Below, one piece after another: positions 54,294 through 63,849 of a stretch of DNA of 64,000 nucleotides (its first letter is position 1; every line of letters starts with the position of its first letter). The stretch is from NCBI GenBank assembly GCA_020724545.1, contig DYGR01000006.1, forward strand, positions 1 to 64,000, read 5' to 3'. A program made the position numbers and the translations under genes. The notes under the pieces were generated by a model that saw only the letters and a program-made list of their open reading frames with translations, was not told where the DNA came from and did no database searches. The DNA comes from Candidatus Methanoperedens nitratireducens. Its GTDB lineage: Archaea > Halobacteriota > Methanosarcinia > Methanosarcinales > Methanoperedenaceae.

Positions 54294-55106
54294 ATGTCAA
54301 ACGAATCGTGGCGCTTCCTTGACCTTGATAGGATCGATGGCTTCTGTAGCGCAGCACTTTTTGAAGCCATTGCCAGACATGCCGGCGCAGGCTCGGTTCC
54401 TGAAACTATCCTTTTCTGGCGCGTGCGCTCACCTGTTGTATATCTTGGCTATCATCAGTGCGTTGAGGATGAGGTTAATGCTGATTTTTGTAGGCAGAGC
54501 AATATCGGGATAGTACGCAGGACACTGGGCGGAGGGTGCGGTTTCTGCGATGAGAACCAGATACTCTACTCTGTGATCGGCAGAGAGGGAGGTGTTATAC
54601 CCCGCGATATCCAGGCCGCATATATAAAAGTCCTGGGCGGTGTAGTCATGGCGCTTGAAGCCCTCGGGTCAGGAGGAGAGATCGAACCTGCCCGCAATGC
54701 TGTTTATTCAAGGGGCAGGAAAATCTCCGGGAATGCGCAGGGGCGTTTTGATGGCGCTGTACTGATAAATGGCAGCATGTTAGTGGATTTTGATTTTGAG
54801 CTAATGGATAAAGTCCTTAAAAACCCGACAAAGAACCTGCGTCCCGTGCAGCGCGCGAGAGATGGGATGATAACCCTGAAGGAAACAGGCATTACTGATA
54901 TAGAAGCTGTTAAAAAAGCATTGAGACAGGGCTTTGAAGAAGCGCTTGGAATAACATTGCAAAATGGCATATTAACAGAGGGTGAAGTGGATACGGCAAA
55001 CCAGTTACTGGGTAGGTACCTGGGGCATGACTGGATATACAGGATGGATATCAAACGCGCGCTCAGGAAACGGTCTTTCGCGCCTCCTCCTCAGCAAGCC
55101 GAATAA
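54294..55106 (+). CDS. lplA: Lipoate-protein ligase A-like protein
   Basis: 270 residues, BPL/LPL domain. Motifs RRTLGGGCGFCDENQILYSV near residue 78 and SRGRKISGNAQ near residue 140 (with the catalytic-type lysine) match the lipoate/octanoate transferase fold. AAAAGGAGAAAAAAG is a good ribosome site. The gene overlaps the convergent larC gene by 44 bases. Protein substrates (such as glycine-cleavage H or OADH-type E2) are not in this window. Confidence 0.83.
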   Translation: MSNESWRFLDLDRIDGFCSAALFEAIARHAGAGSVPETILFWRVRSPVVYLGYHQCVEDEVNADFCRQSNIGIVRRTLGGGCGFCDENQILYSVIGREGGVIPRDIQAAYIKVLGGVVMALEALGSGGEIEPARNAVYSRGRKISGNAQGRFDGAVLINGSMLVDFDFELMDKVLKNPTKNLRPVQRARDGMITLKETGITDIEAVKKALRQGFEEALGITLQNGILTEGEVDTANQLLGRYLGHDWIYRMDIKRALRKRSFAPPPQQAE

Positions 55107-56253
55107 CATCCCTGACAGGAATACCGGACTCATGCGCCGCTCTCTTACAGTCCTCAAATTCAGCCGAGATATTAAGTAGAACCCCGCGCAGATCCCTGGC
55201 AACTTTGATAGCTATCGGAAAGACCCTGTTATCTATAGTGATCTCTACTTTGCTCATCTCCCTCCGGGCTATCAACCTGTGTTTTATCGGGATTATCCTG
55301 ACGCCCAGAGAACCTGTCTCTTCTATTATCCTCCGCACAAGCTTCTCAGAGTCACCGGGTTTTGCAACTACCTGGATAACATGGCCGCTTCGTCCTTTTT
55401 TCATGGTAGCGGGTATTATGGCAACATCCAGAGCCCCTGCCCTGAGCAATTCATCAATAAGGTTGCCCAGAACCTGGCCAGTGACATCATCAACATTGGT
55501 CTCAAGTACCTCGATTCTATCCGGAATGAGCGCTTCATCGATCTCACCAGATATCACGCGAAGGACATTTGGCACAGCAGTATCCCTGCTCCCTGCTCCA
55601 TAACCGATTAGTTCTGTCCTCACTGGAGGACATACCCCCGCCTCATTGATAAAATGGGCAAGCAGCGCTGCACCTGTGGGTGTGAGTAATTCTCCTTCGA
55701 CTGGCCCGTGCTGCCACGGCAGTGAATACTTCTTTAAAATCTCAAGCGCTGCAGGCGCAGGCACAGGAAATTTCCCGTGCGAGAACTCAATAAATCCCAT
55801 TCCAACAGATATGGGTGTGCAGTAGATCCTGTGCTGTTTTAGCCCGAGCTCATGAAAGGCCGTACATGCGCCGATAATATCCGCAATAGCATCCTCCTGC
55901 CCGAGCTCATGGAAATGTAATTCATCGAGGGCTACACCGTGGACTTTTGCTTCTGCTTTTCCAAGGATGTTAAAGACCAAGATCGCATCCGATATGATCT
56001 CATGAGGAAGATCCAGGGGTTTGATTCGATCCAGGATTTGCGCAAGTGTTAGACTACCATCTTTTTTTGTTGCTACATTAACCGAGTGTGCCGAGATTCC
56101 TTTCCTGGTGGTTTTAGAGATCTCAACATCCACGCAGGCGGCCAGTTCCATGGCTTCTTTTGTTTTGCCAGCATCTGCTCCAAGATTAAGAAGGCTGCTG
56201 ATTATCATATCGCCTGAGGCGCCGGAGAATGGATCGAACAGGGTTGCTTTCAT
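55063..56253 (-). CDS. larC: LarC family nickel-pincer cofactor metallochelatase
   Basis: 396 residues of the DUF111/LarC family, which inserts nickel into the pincer cofactor of lactate racemase-type enzymes. N-terminal LFDPFSGASGDM, HELG near residue 118, ISVGMGFIEFSHGKFPVP, the TNVDDVTGQVLG start of the C-terminal domain, and RREMSKVEI. Start placed at 56253; the longer frame adds 14 residues. Both LarC halves are in one frame, whereas some bacteria use a programmed frameshift. No larA, larB or larE is seen here. Confidence 0.88.
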   Translation of the reverse strand: MKATLFDPFSGASGDMIISSLLNLGADAGKTKEAMELAACVDVEISKTTRKGISAHSVNVATKKDGSLTLAQILDRIKPLDLPHEIISDAILVFNILGKAEAKVHGVALDELHFHELGQEDAIADIIGACTAFHELGLKQHRIYCTPISVGMGFIEFSHGKFPVPAPAALEILKKYSLPWQHGPVEGELLTPTGAALLAHFINEAGVCPPVRTELIGYGAGSRDTAVPNVLRVISGEIDEALIPDRIEVLETNVDDVTGQVLGNLIDELLRAGALDVAIIPATMKKGRSGHVIQVVAKPGDSEKLVRRIIEETGSLGVRIIPIKHRLIARREMSKVEITIDNRVFPIAIKVARDLRGVLLNISAEFEDCKRAAHESGIPVRDVIRLAEEEARKTVS

Positions 56254-56404
56254 GTTATCAGTAGTTACTATAGTCGTGTTGTTATAAAAATTCACCCGAC
56301 AGGTTGTAGGGATGGATTTCTAGAATTACCCTGCTCTCTTAACCTGAATATAACATGATTGGCATTTCAAACAAAAAACCCAACTGCCAGAGGAACACGT
56401 TCTT

Positions 56405-56566
56405 TTAATCCGCCCTGGTCTGACAAGGTACATGATTGAGAGGATGTGGTGGAACTATCTCGTCTATCGTCTTTGCTATCTCTAAGTGTCTCATACATGC
56501 TGCGACCAGCGGGAGATGGTCTAAGCGCTTAATATCTATTATTTTTAAATCGTTTGTATCTGCCAT
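56405..56566 (-). pseudogene. N-terminal remnant of an IS1634-like transposase
   Basis: 53 codons read MADTNDLKIIDIKRLDHLPL and then a helix ending IVPPHPLNHV. This matches the start of DUF4277/IS1634-type transposases, where a DIKRLDHLPLV-like segment precedes helix-rich IxPPH. It ends at a stop soon after; the catalytic domain is missing. The surrounding 56254-56734 contains no other gene; GCCAT...ATGGC near 56562-56578 is a short inverted pair. Confidence 0.6.
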
Positions 56567-56734
56567 GATAATATGGCATCTAATATGGAGTTCATTATCA
56601 AAAATCAGATGGGTAAATCAGAACCTCTTGAATGTGGGTTGCATTTATGCACCTTCATTTTTATTAATGTTTCATTTAAAGATAAATTCCTTTAAGGACT
56701 TATAAATCTTGGGTTGATAATTCACCAGAAAAGT

Positions 56735-57391
56735 TTATCTCTTCCTCACCAGTATCTTCTCTGCAAGCTCTTTTCCAAGCGATCTCTCTTTATCTGCCAC
56801 CCTTACCAGTATCGGCCCCCCGAATGGAGCGATACTTTTTACCTCAACCTCTGCATCAGGATATAACCCAAGGCTGCCTATATATTGCAGCATCTGCGGG
56901 TCCTCCTCAGAGACACTCTCAATAACACCAGCCTCACCCGCTTTCAATTCTGATAACTGCACTGTATCTTCACGGGCTATCTTTCCGTGGATATCAGGTA
57001 TGGGATAACCATGAGGGCACGTCCTGGGATCACCCAGCTTCTCTGCGATTTTCTCTTCCATCTTATTGCTGATATCGTGCTCAAGCCTGCATGCCTCATC
57101 ATGTACCTCATCCCACCCGAAGCCCAGGATATCTGTAAGGAGCCGCTCAGAGAGCCTGTGCTTCCTTATCACTCTCTTGGCTGCAAGTTCGCCCTCCTCT
57201 GTTAATACCACTCCCCTGTCCGCATACCTTACAAGTCCCTTCTGTTCAAGCTGTTTTAGCATCTCTGAAACGGATGATGGACTCAGCTCCAGACGCTCTG
57301 CTATCCTGGAAGTGGTGGCGGGTTCCTGCATCTCATACAGCTTATATATAGACTCAAGATACTCCTCTGTTCTGGGTGATTTTTTTGCCAT
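56735..57391 (-). CDS. DtxR/MntR-family metal-dependent regulator
   Basis: 218 residues. Winged helix (about 5-65; SRIAERLELSPSSVSEMLKQLE), dimerisation/metal domain (about 70-140) with the EVHDEACRLEH and DPRTCPHGYPIPD motifs that hold the metal ligands, and a C-terminal FeoA/SH3-like domain (about 145-215). Senses Fe or Mn. ATG with AGGCGG upstream. It is the last gene after the ABC exporter on the same strand (66-base gap). Confidence 0.88.
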   Translation of the reverse strand: MAKKSPRTEEYLESIYKLYEMQEPATTSRIAERLELSPSSVSEMLKQLEQKGLVRYADRGVVLTEEGELAAKRVIRKHRLSERLLTDILGFGWDEVHDEACRLEHDISNKMEEKIAEKLGDPRTCPHGYPIPDIHGKIAREDTVQLSELKAGEAGVIESVSEEDPQMLQYIGSLGLYPDAEVEVKSIAPFGGPILVRVADKERSLGKELAEKILVRKR

Positions 57392-57423
57392 GTCCGCCTG
57401 TATAATTAAAAATATGACTTGGG

Positions 57424-57455
57424 TATAATTAAGTTTTGCTAATCTACTTTAATTT
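57424..57455. promoter_or_regulatory. Possible operator upstream of the DtxR-family gene
   Basis: AATTAAGTTTTGCTAATC-TACTTTAATT is an imperfect inverted repeat with AATTAA/TTAATT ends, in the gap between the ABC and regulator genes. It has the AT-rich dyad form of metalloregulator sites but no exact DtxR consensus. Confidence 0.3.
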
Positions 57456-57457
57456 TG

Positions 57458-58099
57458 TTATACAGTAACCTCACCGTGGGACATCTGTATGATCTTGTTC
57501 CCTATCTCACCTATCTCGGGGTTGTGGGTTACGATCACTATCGTCCTCCCCTCTCTGTGGAGTTCCCTGAATATCTCAAGAACCGCCTCCTCGTTCTTTT
57601 TATCAAGGTTCCCTGTTGGCTCATCCGCAAGTATTATCTGCGGCTGGTTGATAAGCGCGCGGGCTATGCATACGCGCTGTTGTTCCCCGCCTGAGAGCTG
57701 GGACGGCAGGTGGTTCAGCCTGTGCTCCATGCCCACGCGCAAAAGCGCCTCTTTTGCCTCTTCTTCATCCTCTATGCTGTGGAAATACTGTGCTATCATT
57801 ACATTCTCAAGCGCGGTAAGGTGGGGAATCATGTGGAACTGCTGGAAGACCAGTCCAATGTTCTCCCTCCGAAACCCTGTCCTCTCTTTCTGATTGAGAA
57901 AAGCAGTTTCAGTCCCGTTCACAATCAAAGAGCCACCTGTCGGTGTATCAAGGCATCCTATCAGGTTCAAAAGCGTGGTCTTTCCGCTCCCTGAAGGCCC
58001 CATTATATTTGCCCATTCTCCTCTCTGGATAGTGAAACTGGCCCCTTTGAGGGCACAGGTAGTATCGTATTTCTTAACAAGATCTTTAGCTGTAATCAT
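57458..58099 (-). CDS. ABC transporter ATP-binding protein, MacB/LolD type
   Basis: 213 residues. Walker A GPSGSGKTTLLN, Q-loop VFQQFHMIPHLTALENV, signature LSGGEQQRVCIARAL, Walker B IILADEPTGNLD. The GPSGSGKTTLLNLIGCLDTPT and THNPEI pattern marks the LolD/MacB subfamily, which works with FtsX-like permeases. ATG at 58099 has AGAGGTGA upstream; the GTG at 58108 lies in that site. Confidence 0.92.
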   Translation of the reverse strand: MITAKDLVKKYDTTCALKGASFTIQRGEWANIMGPSGSGKTTLLNLIGCLDTPTGGSLIVNGTETAFLNQKERTGFRRENIGLVFQQFHMIPHLTALENVMIAQYFHSIEDEEEAKEALLRVGMEHRLNHLPSQLSGGEQQRVCIARALINQPQIILADEPTGNLDKKNEEAVLEIFRELHREGRTIVIVTHNPEIGEIGNKIIQMSHGEVTV

Positions 58100-58100
58100 C

Positions 58101-59159
58101 TTATTCACCTCTGAGTGTTATAACCGGATCGATCGATAGTGCCCTGCGTACAGGCAGGATGCTTCCAATGAATGCGATAAGTATCGAGGTCAGGATGGTG
58201 AGTACAAGTACCTCTGGCTTAACTGATACAGGGATATTGAATATCCTCATTCCTATAAACTGGGCAAGTGCAAGTCCAGCAATGAACCCGAGAATACCGC
58301 CTGCAGTTCCCACTATCCCTGCCTCGGTGAGGAATATGGATGCTATCTTTCTATCTGTGCAGCCCAGGGCTTTCATAAGTCCTATCTCGCGGCTTCTCTC
58401 AAGCACGCCTGTTATCATAGTGCTCATCAGGCCGAGGAACGCGGATGACAGGACAAAGAGCGCTACAAGGGACATTAAAAGCTGGGTTTTGCCAAGGAGA
58501 ACTTTCTCACTCTCTGCTACCTGCCGTATCTTCTTTACTTTGTAGTTATTACTCTCAAGGTATTCTGAAACCTCATCGATATCCCCAAGAACGCTTACCT
58601 GTACAGATGTTGCCCCGCTTTTACCTGAGATCTTCGAAGCTGTAGTAAGATGCATGAATACCCTGTCATCATCTGATGTGCCTGTGTCCAGGATACCTGA
58701 GACCCGAAAGGAATTCCCCTGAATTCTGAGGGTGTCATCCGTTTTAAGCCCGAGCCTGTTTGCAACATTAATTCCGACCAGGACCTCATCCCGATCAGGA
58801 AGCGTGCCTTCGATATGCCACCAGGGGTTCATTCTTTTTGCAGCCTCAAGATCAGTGCCCGCAAACTCGATCTTTTTAAAGTTAATATCAGACTTGAAAT
58901 AAAGGAAGGGGACAGAATCGATGATAGAGCTATGCGTGGCATCGAATCTTTCGATGTATTCCCCATCGCCTGGCAGGACAACAAGGTTGGCTCCGTAGCT
59001 ACGCAACTCTTTTCCCATCCTCTCTTTTATATCAAAGGAGATGGTCAGCAGTGAAGCAACCATGGCAGCGCTGAGCATTACTGCAACCATAGCTATCAAA
59101 AACCGCTCTTTTCTTACCCAGAGGGATCTCATTACAAGACGGATGAACAATTCAATCAC
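58101..59159 (-). CDS. FtsX-like ABC permease 2
   Basis: 352 residues. N-terminal helix (about 20-42), a large extracytoplasmic MacB-type domain (about 45-215), then three helices (about 222-250, 275-300, 315-340) of the FtsX fold. GTG at 59159 overlaps the upstream stop; AGGAG sits so close that the TTG at 59150 is an alternative start. Pairs with the permease below to make a heterodimer. Confidence 0.88.
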   Translation of the reverse strand: MIELFIRLVMRSLWVRKERFLIAMVAVMLSAAMVASLLTISFDIKERMGKELRSYGANLVVLPGDGEYIERFDATHSSIIDSVPFLYFKSDINFKKIEFAGTDLEAAKRMNPWWHIEGTLPDRDEVLVGINVANRLGLKTDDTLRIQGNSFRVSGILDTGTSDDDRVFMHLTTASKISGKSGATSVQVSVLGDIDEVSEYLESNNYKVKKIRQVAESEKVLLGKTQLLMSLVALFVLSSAFLGLMSTMITGVLERSREIGLMKALGCTDRKIASIFLTEAGIVGTAGGILGFIAGLALAQFIGMRIFNIPVSVKPEVLVLTILTSILIAFIGSILPVRRALSIDPVITLRGE

Positions 59160-60402
59160 TCCTGAGTATGATCGATGGCTCTACTTCTGCCGCCCTTTTC
59201 ACAGGCAGCAGACTGCCAAGAAGGGCAAATACAATTGCAAGTGCCTCTGAGATCAGTGCAGGCATGAGGGATGGGCTTATGCTGGCCCCGAATACCCACA
59301 GACCCACCATTCTTGAGAGCACAAAACCAATGAGAATCCCGATTGCCCCGCCTATGATGCCGATAACAACCGCCTCTGCAAAGAATAACTGGGATATCTG
59401 AACACTATCTGCGCCTATTGCCTTCATCAAACCGATCTCTTTTCTCCTCTCGAAGATAGAGGTTGTCATGGCCGCACTCACGCCCAGAGAGGCTGAGACC
59501 ATGGCTATTCCCGTTATCAAAAACATCAGTAATTCAAATTTTTTAAGTAATTTTCCCTCGTTATCCGCCACCTGACGTATTGGCTTTGCGCTTGCATCTG
59601 GTATTGCCTCTTCGATCTGGAACATGATAGAAGAGATGTACGGAGTACAGTACCAGACCTCGTACTCTTCTGGCGGAAGAAGGGAGGGATCTATATTTTC
59701 CCGAGGCTCAGGTGTGGTCAATGCGCTTACCACCACGCGATCCACCATGCCCTGCCTTTCAAACAGCCTCTGCGCCTCCCCCAGGGAAACTATCACCTGG
59801 TCATCCTCATCTCCACCTGTGGAGAGTATGCCTGATACCTTATAGGTTGCATTATTATCTCCATATTCTGCCCTGAATATATCTCCCTTCTTTATGCCCA
59901 GCTTCTCTGCTGCACCTATGCCTGCCAGAGCCTCCCCGGATGCGGGCCATTCTCCCTCAATATTCCACCAGGGCGCTATCTTCTTTACCCCGGTCTTAAA
60001 ATTTGTCGTGCTCTCTTCTGCCTTCCTGTTCCCGATAAACGTCTTTTTGAGTTCAGGCAGCCAAATCTCCTCATCGAAGTATGTACCACTCAACACTATT
60101 TCCTCATCTTTTATCTTCACTGCGTCACTGAGATAGGGAGAGTATCCCACTATATTATGCCTCCAGAAGATGGTCTTCATTTTATAAAGTTCACTCTCCT
60201 GTATGAATTTCCCCTCTGATGATGGCATTAAAAGAATGTTTGCACCGTAGCTCTTCAGCTCCCTTCCCATCTTATCATTGATATCAAATGATATCGTAAA
60301 TAAGGTCGAGGCTATGGACGCTCCCATAACCACGGCCAGAACTGCCAGGGCTATCCTTAGCTTTCTTCTTTGAATAGCAGAGAAGAGAAGATGGAAAAAC
60401 AT
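59152..60402 (-). CDS. FtsX-like ABC permease 1
   Basis: 416 residues from the ATG at 60402 (the frame's TTG at 60408 adds two). MacB/FtsX layout: helix at about 14-40, extracytoplasmic domain (about 45-285), three C-terminal helices. RELKSYGANI is shared with permease 2, showing that they arose by duplication. No ribosome site upstream; an AT-rich promoter lies close, so the message may be leaderless. First gene of a three-gene exporter operon; substrate unknown. Confidence 0.88.
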   Translation of the reverse strand: MFFHLLFSAIQRRKLRIALAVLAVVMGASIASTLFTISFDINDKMGRELKSYGANILLMPSSEGKFIQESELYKMKTIFWRHNIVGYSPYLSDAVKIKDEEIVLSGTYFDEEIWLPELKKTFIGNRKAEESTTNFKTGVKKIAPWWNIEGEWPASGEALAGIGAAEKLGIKKGDIFRAEYGDNNATYKVSGILSTGGDEDDQVIVSLGEAQRLFERQGMVDRVVVSALTTPEPRENIDPSLLPPEEYEVWYCTPYISSIMFQIEEAIPDASAKPIRQVADNEGKLLKKFELLMFLITGIAMVSASLGVSAAMTTSIFERRKEIGLMKAIGADSVQISQLFFAEAVVIGIIGGAIGILIGFVLSRMVGLWVFGASISPSLMPALISEALAIVFALLGSLLPVKRAAEVEPSIILRSD

Positions 60403-60663
60403 AGTCAATCAATATATTACTTTTAACTTAAATGTTTCGGTAATCCGAATATATTAATTAGGAATTCCTGATGGTTTTTCATATATCTCTCAATATTATC
60501 ACCTACTTTGATGAGATGCTGGGATCATTCCTATACAAAATTTATTTTGAGGAATCACTAAATACTCCAGATACCCTTGTAAACCAATTTCAAAGGTAAA
60601 TAATATATATATTCACTACCAAGTGAGCGGAGCAATCATGGAATAATCACAGGAGAAAAAAAT

Positions 60664-62712
60664 ATGAATTCGTTATTGTACTCGGCCCCACTTGCGGGCA
60701 TTATAGGTTTAATATTCGCAGGTTATCTTGTTTTGTATATTCTCAAACTGGATGCCGGAAGCGAAAGGATGAAAGCAATTGCATCGGCCATACAGGAAGG
60801 TGCCATGGCTTATCTGAACAGGCAGTATAAGACAGTGGCCATCATAGCGGTAATACTTGCCGTTTTACTTACACTGGCAATTAATGTGGATATCGCTGTC
60901 GGATTTATTCTCGGTGCAGTTATGTCAGCGGCAGCAGGTTATCTCGGTATGAGCATCTCTGTTCGGAGCAACGTCCGCTGTGCCAATGCCGCAAGAGAGG
61001 GCCTGCAGAAAGCACTGAAAGTGGCATTCAGGGGTGGAGCAGTCACAGGGATATCTGTTGCAAGCCTTGCGCTCCTGGGTGTGAGCGGACTGTTTATTGC
61101 ATATGGCGGGGATGTAGAAGCGATTGAAAAAATCATAGGGTTCGGGTTCGGGGCATCGCTCATCAGCCTGTTTGCAAGGGTTGGCGGTGGCATATATACT
61201 AAGGCTGCTGACGTAGGTACAGACCTCGTAGGAAAAGTCGAAGCTGGAATACCTGAGGATGATCCGCGCAACCCCGGCGTCATTGCTGATAATGTTGGGG
61301 ATAACGTGGGCGATTGTGCTGGAATGGCAGCAGATCTTTTCGAGACCTATGTCGTAACAGTGCTTGGTGCTATGCTGATCGGTGTGACAGTTCTGGGCGT
61401 CTTTCCTAATGCAGTCGCATACCCCCTGGTACTTGGCGCTGCAGCGATCTTCGCATCCATAATAGGGATATTCTTTGTAAGGCTCGGAAAATCAGGCAAC
61501 ATAATGGGTGCAATGTACAAAGGCGCTATCGTGGCAGGAGGGATCTCTGCTATCCTGTTCTACATAATCACACAGGTCATGATGGATGGGAATATTGGCC
61601 TTTTCATAAGCGCACTTGTGGGTCTTGGCGTCACCGCAGCCATGATAATGATAACTGATTACTATACTTCGTTATCCCACAGTCCAGTAAAGGACATTGC
61701 CAATGCCTCAGTCACAGGTCCGGGAACGAATATCATTACTGGACTTGCAGTCGGGTTGCGCAGTACAGCTTTACCGGTACTGGTCATCAGTGCAGGAGTA
61801 TTGATCGCATATTATGTTATGGGCGGCGCAACAGACCCAATTCTGGGACTTTACGGTATTGCCATAGCTGCGGCAGCCATGCTGTCTGTTACAGGCATTA
61901 TAATCTCCATAGACTCCTACGGCCCGATAACAGATAATGCAGGGGGCATCGCTGAGATGGCAGAGATGCCAAAGGAAGTGAGGGATATCACCGACCCGCT
62001 CGATGCGGTCGGAAACACCACAAAAGCGGTTACGAAGGGTTATGCTATAGGTTCGGCAGCACTTGGGGCTCTTGCACTTTATGCAGCATACAGCAGCGAG
62101 GTAAACAGGCTGCTTGCAGAGCAGGAACTACCGCCACTATTGCTTGTGCTGTCAGATCCGCTCGTCCTGGTTGGATTATTCATAGGAGGCATGATCCCTT
62201 TCCTGTTTTCAAGCTTCCTTATGGGGGCAGTCGGCAGGGCGGCATCCACTATAGTCTCAGAGATCAGGCGCCAGTTCAGGGAGATCCCGGGAATCATGGA
62301 AGGAAAGTCAAAGCCTGATTACGGGCGCTGCGTGGATATCGTTACGATAGCAGCCCAGAAAGAGATGGTAGTACCCGGGCTTCTTGCAGTGCTCTCTCCT
62401 GTATTCGTTGGTTATATCTTCGGCCCGATAGCACTGGGAGGTTTGCTGATCGGTGTAATTATCTCAGGCCTGCTCCTGGCACTCATGATGACAACAGGAG
62501 GGGCAGCATGGGATAATGCCAAAAAATACATCGAATCAGGCAACCTTGGCGGGAAGAGATTACCTGATGGCAGACCTAACCCGACACATGCAGCAGCGGT
62601 TGTGGGCGACACAGTAGGCGATCCAACCAAGGACACAGCAGGCCCGGCAATCAATCCTCTCATAAAAGTGATGAATATTGTAGCAATACTGATTGCCGCA
62701 TTGATTCTATGA
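60664..62712 (+). CDS. hppA: Membrane-bound H+-translocating pyrophosphatase
   Basis: 682 residues, about 16 membrane helices. Hydrolyses pyrophosphate and pumps ions outward. Substrate loops [23 protein letters not shown] and [19 protein letters not shown], plus C-terminal [15 protein letters not shown]. The GNTTKA motif (residues about 449-454) carries Lys where K+-dependent enzymes have Ala, which predicts a K+-independent H+ pump. AGGAGAAAAAAAT is the ribosome site. The 261 bases upstream (60403-60663) hold AT-rich promoter DNA with no gene. Confidence 0.96.
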   Translation: MNSLLYSAPLAGIIGLIFAGYLVLYILKLDAGSERMKAIASAIQEGAMAYLNRQYKTVAIIAVILAVLLTLAINVDIAVGFILGAVMSAAAGYLGMSISVRSNVRCANAAREGLQKALKVAFRGGAVTGISVASLALLGVSGLFIAYGGDVEAIEKIIGFGFGASLISLFARVGGGIYTKAADVGTDLVGKVEAGIPEDDPRNPGVIADNVGDNVGDCAGMAADLFETYVVTVLGAMLIGVTVLGVFPNAVAYPLVLGAAAIFASIIGIFFVRLGKSGNIMGAMYKGAIVAGGISAILFYIITQVMMDGNIGLFISALVGLGVTAAMIMITDYYTSLSHSPVKDIANASVTGPGTNIITGLAVGLRSTALPVLVISAGVLIAYYVMGGATDPILGLYGIAIAAAAMLSVTGIIISIDSYGPITDNAGGIAEMAEMPKEVRDITDPLDAVGNTTKAVTKGYAIGSAALGALALYAAYSSEVNRLLAEQELPPLLLVLSDPLVLVGLFIGGMIPFLFSSFLMGAVGRAASTIVSEIRRQFREIPGIMEGKSKPDYGRCVDIVTIAAQKEMVVPGLLAVLSPVFVGYIFGPIALGGLLIGVIISGLLLALMMTTGGAAWDNAKKYIESGNLGGKRLPDGRPNPTHAAAVVGDTVGDPTKDTAGPAINPLIKVMNIVAILIAALIL

Positions 62713-62715
62713 TAG

Positions 62716-62744
62716 GCTCTGTAGGAGTACAGAGCTTATTTTTT
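62716..62744 (+). terminator. Terminator hairpin 1 after hppA
   Basis: GCTCTGTA (62716-62723) pairs with TACAGAGC (62728-62735) over a 4-base loop, followed by a T-rich run (TTATTTTTT). Confidence 0.65.
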
Positions 62745-62746
62745 GC

Positions 62747-62778
62747 TTACAGCCTTGAAAGAAGGCTGTAATTTTTTT
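62747..62778 (+). terminator. Terminator hairpin 2 after hppA
   Basis: TTACAGCCTT (62747-62756) pairs perfectly with AAGGCTGTAA (62762-62771), followed by seven T residues. Two hairpins in tandem make a strong stop. Confidence 0.7.
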
Positions 62779-62832
62779 CGTTGACAATCTTTAAATAATA
62801 TAAATTCGGAATACTACGAACAGAGAAAATAT

Positions 62833-63843
62833 ATGGACTTCGTAGAACGGGTAAGGGAAAACCTTGAAGGAAAGTTGCATATAGAAGAAGGAAACTGCGG
62901 CACGACCCATAAGGTACTAAAAGAGATATCCAGGTTAGGTGGTAAAGCAGTAACCTGGGAGCGGCCTGACGGGGTGGGCTCAAGGATACTTGATGATAAA
63001 GGGAACATTGCAGGTGAGGGCGAAGGCATAACATGGCCTCCTGCAATCCTGTTTGCAATGGTAGAGGGAGGTTTCTTCCCGAAGCATATAGAATCTGAAC
63101 TTATAAAGTCGTTGCAGTGCATTATCGATATGGAGAGAGTTGCAGATATCTATGGCTACGGCAGGGTGGTCACACCTGTAGCCTCTGCCTATAACGAAGT
63201 CTGGAAGAGCGGAGGAAGGGTAGCTATAAGACGGAACTCATGGGGGGTTGAAGTTGCTTTTATTGATAAAGATAGTAATGAGATAGCTGTTGGCCCGATC
63301 TCCTATTGCCCGACATGCGGAACAGCAGCGACTATTCCCAGGGCTATTGAGCTTGCTGCAAGGATAAAAGAGGAACTCAAAAACAAAAGGAACACTGGAA
63401 AAGAGAAATACGAGCGCGGGATGGAGAACTGGTTCTTCTATAAGAACGACAGGATATGCTGCGAGATAGTGGAGAACGGTAGCGTGATCGGAAGAGCGAT
63501 GAGGTGCTGTATTGCCTATGCAGGAGTGGTTGCTGAAGCGCACGCCGGGATCGCAGGACCAAAATGGGGCGCTCTATTTAAGGAATACTGCAAGATATGC
63601 CCTGTGAAACTGTGCAGAAAAGGGAAGAATACAGGAGAAGAAGCAAATAGACTTCTTGTTAATCTTGAGAAGAAGAACATGACAACAGATGTAAAGATGA
63701 ATACATATATCACAGCAATGGTGAAAAAGGATGGGGAACTCATTGGCAAAGGCGCAGGGACGGTGTGCGCGTTCTCGTCATTGCTATATGCTGCGGCTAA
63801 ATGTATACAATTAAAATCCGAAATAGAGGTTGTAAGGGAGTGA
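62833..63843 (+). CDS. Cys-rich protein of unknown function upstream of hypA
   Basis: 336 residues without a signal peptide or membrane segment. Contains CPTCG near residue 157, CCEI near 212, RCC near 225, YCKICPVKLCRKG near 255-267, and a C-terminal VCAFSS. Two or more metal sites are likely. An N-terminal NCGTTHK motif and GITWPPAILFAM are conserved-looking, but I cannot name the family. Six bases separate its stop from hypA, so it probably joins an operon with nickel-maturation genes. Confidence 0.72.
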   Translation: MDFVERVRENLEGKLHIEEGNCGTTHKVLKEISRLGGKAVTWERPDGVGSRILDDKGNIAGEGEGITWPPAILFAMVEGGFFPKHIESELIKSLQCIIDMERVADIYGYGRVVTPVASAYNEVWKSGGRVAIRRNSWGVEVAFIDKDSNEIAVGPISYCPTCGTAATIPRAIELAARIKEELKNKRNTGKEKYERGMENWFFYKNDRICCEIVENGSVIGRAMRCCIAYAGVVAEAHAGIAGPKWGALFKEYCKICPVKLCRKGKNTGEEANRLLVNLEKKNMTTDVKMNTYITAMVKKDGELIGKGAGTVCAFSSLLYAAAKCIQLKSEIEVVRE

Positions 63844-63849
63844 GAACAT

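Noticed and set aside
56436-56705. Plus-strand 89-codon frame in the gap after larC
   Set aside because: Lies antisense to the transposase remnant and shows no ribosome site or recognisable features.
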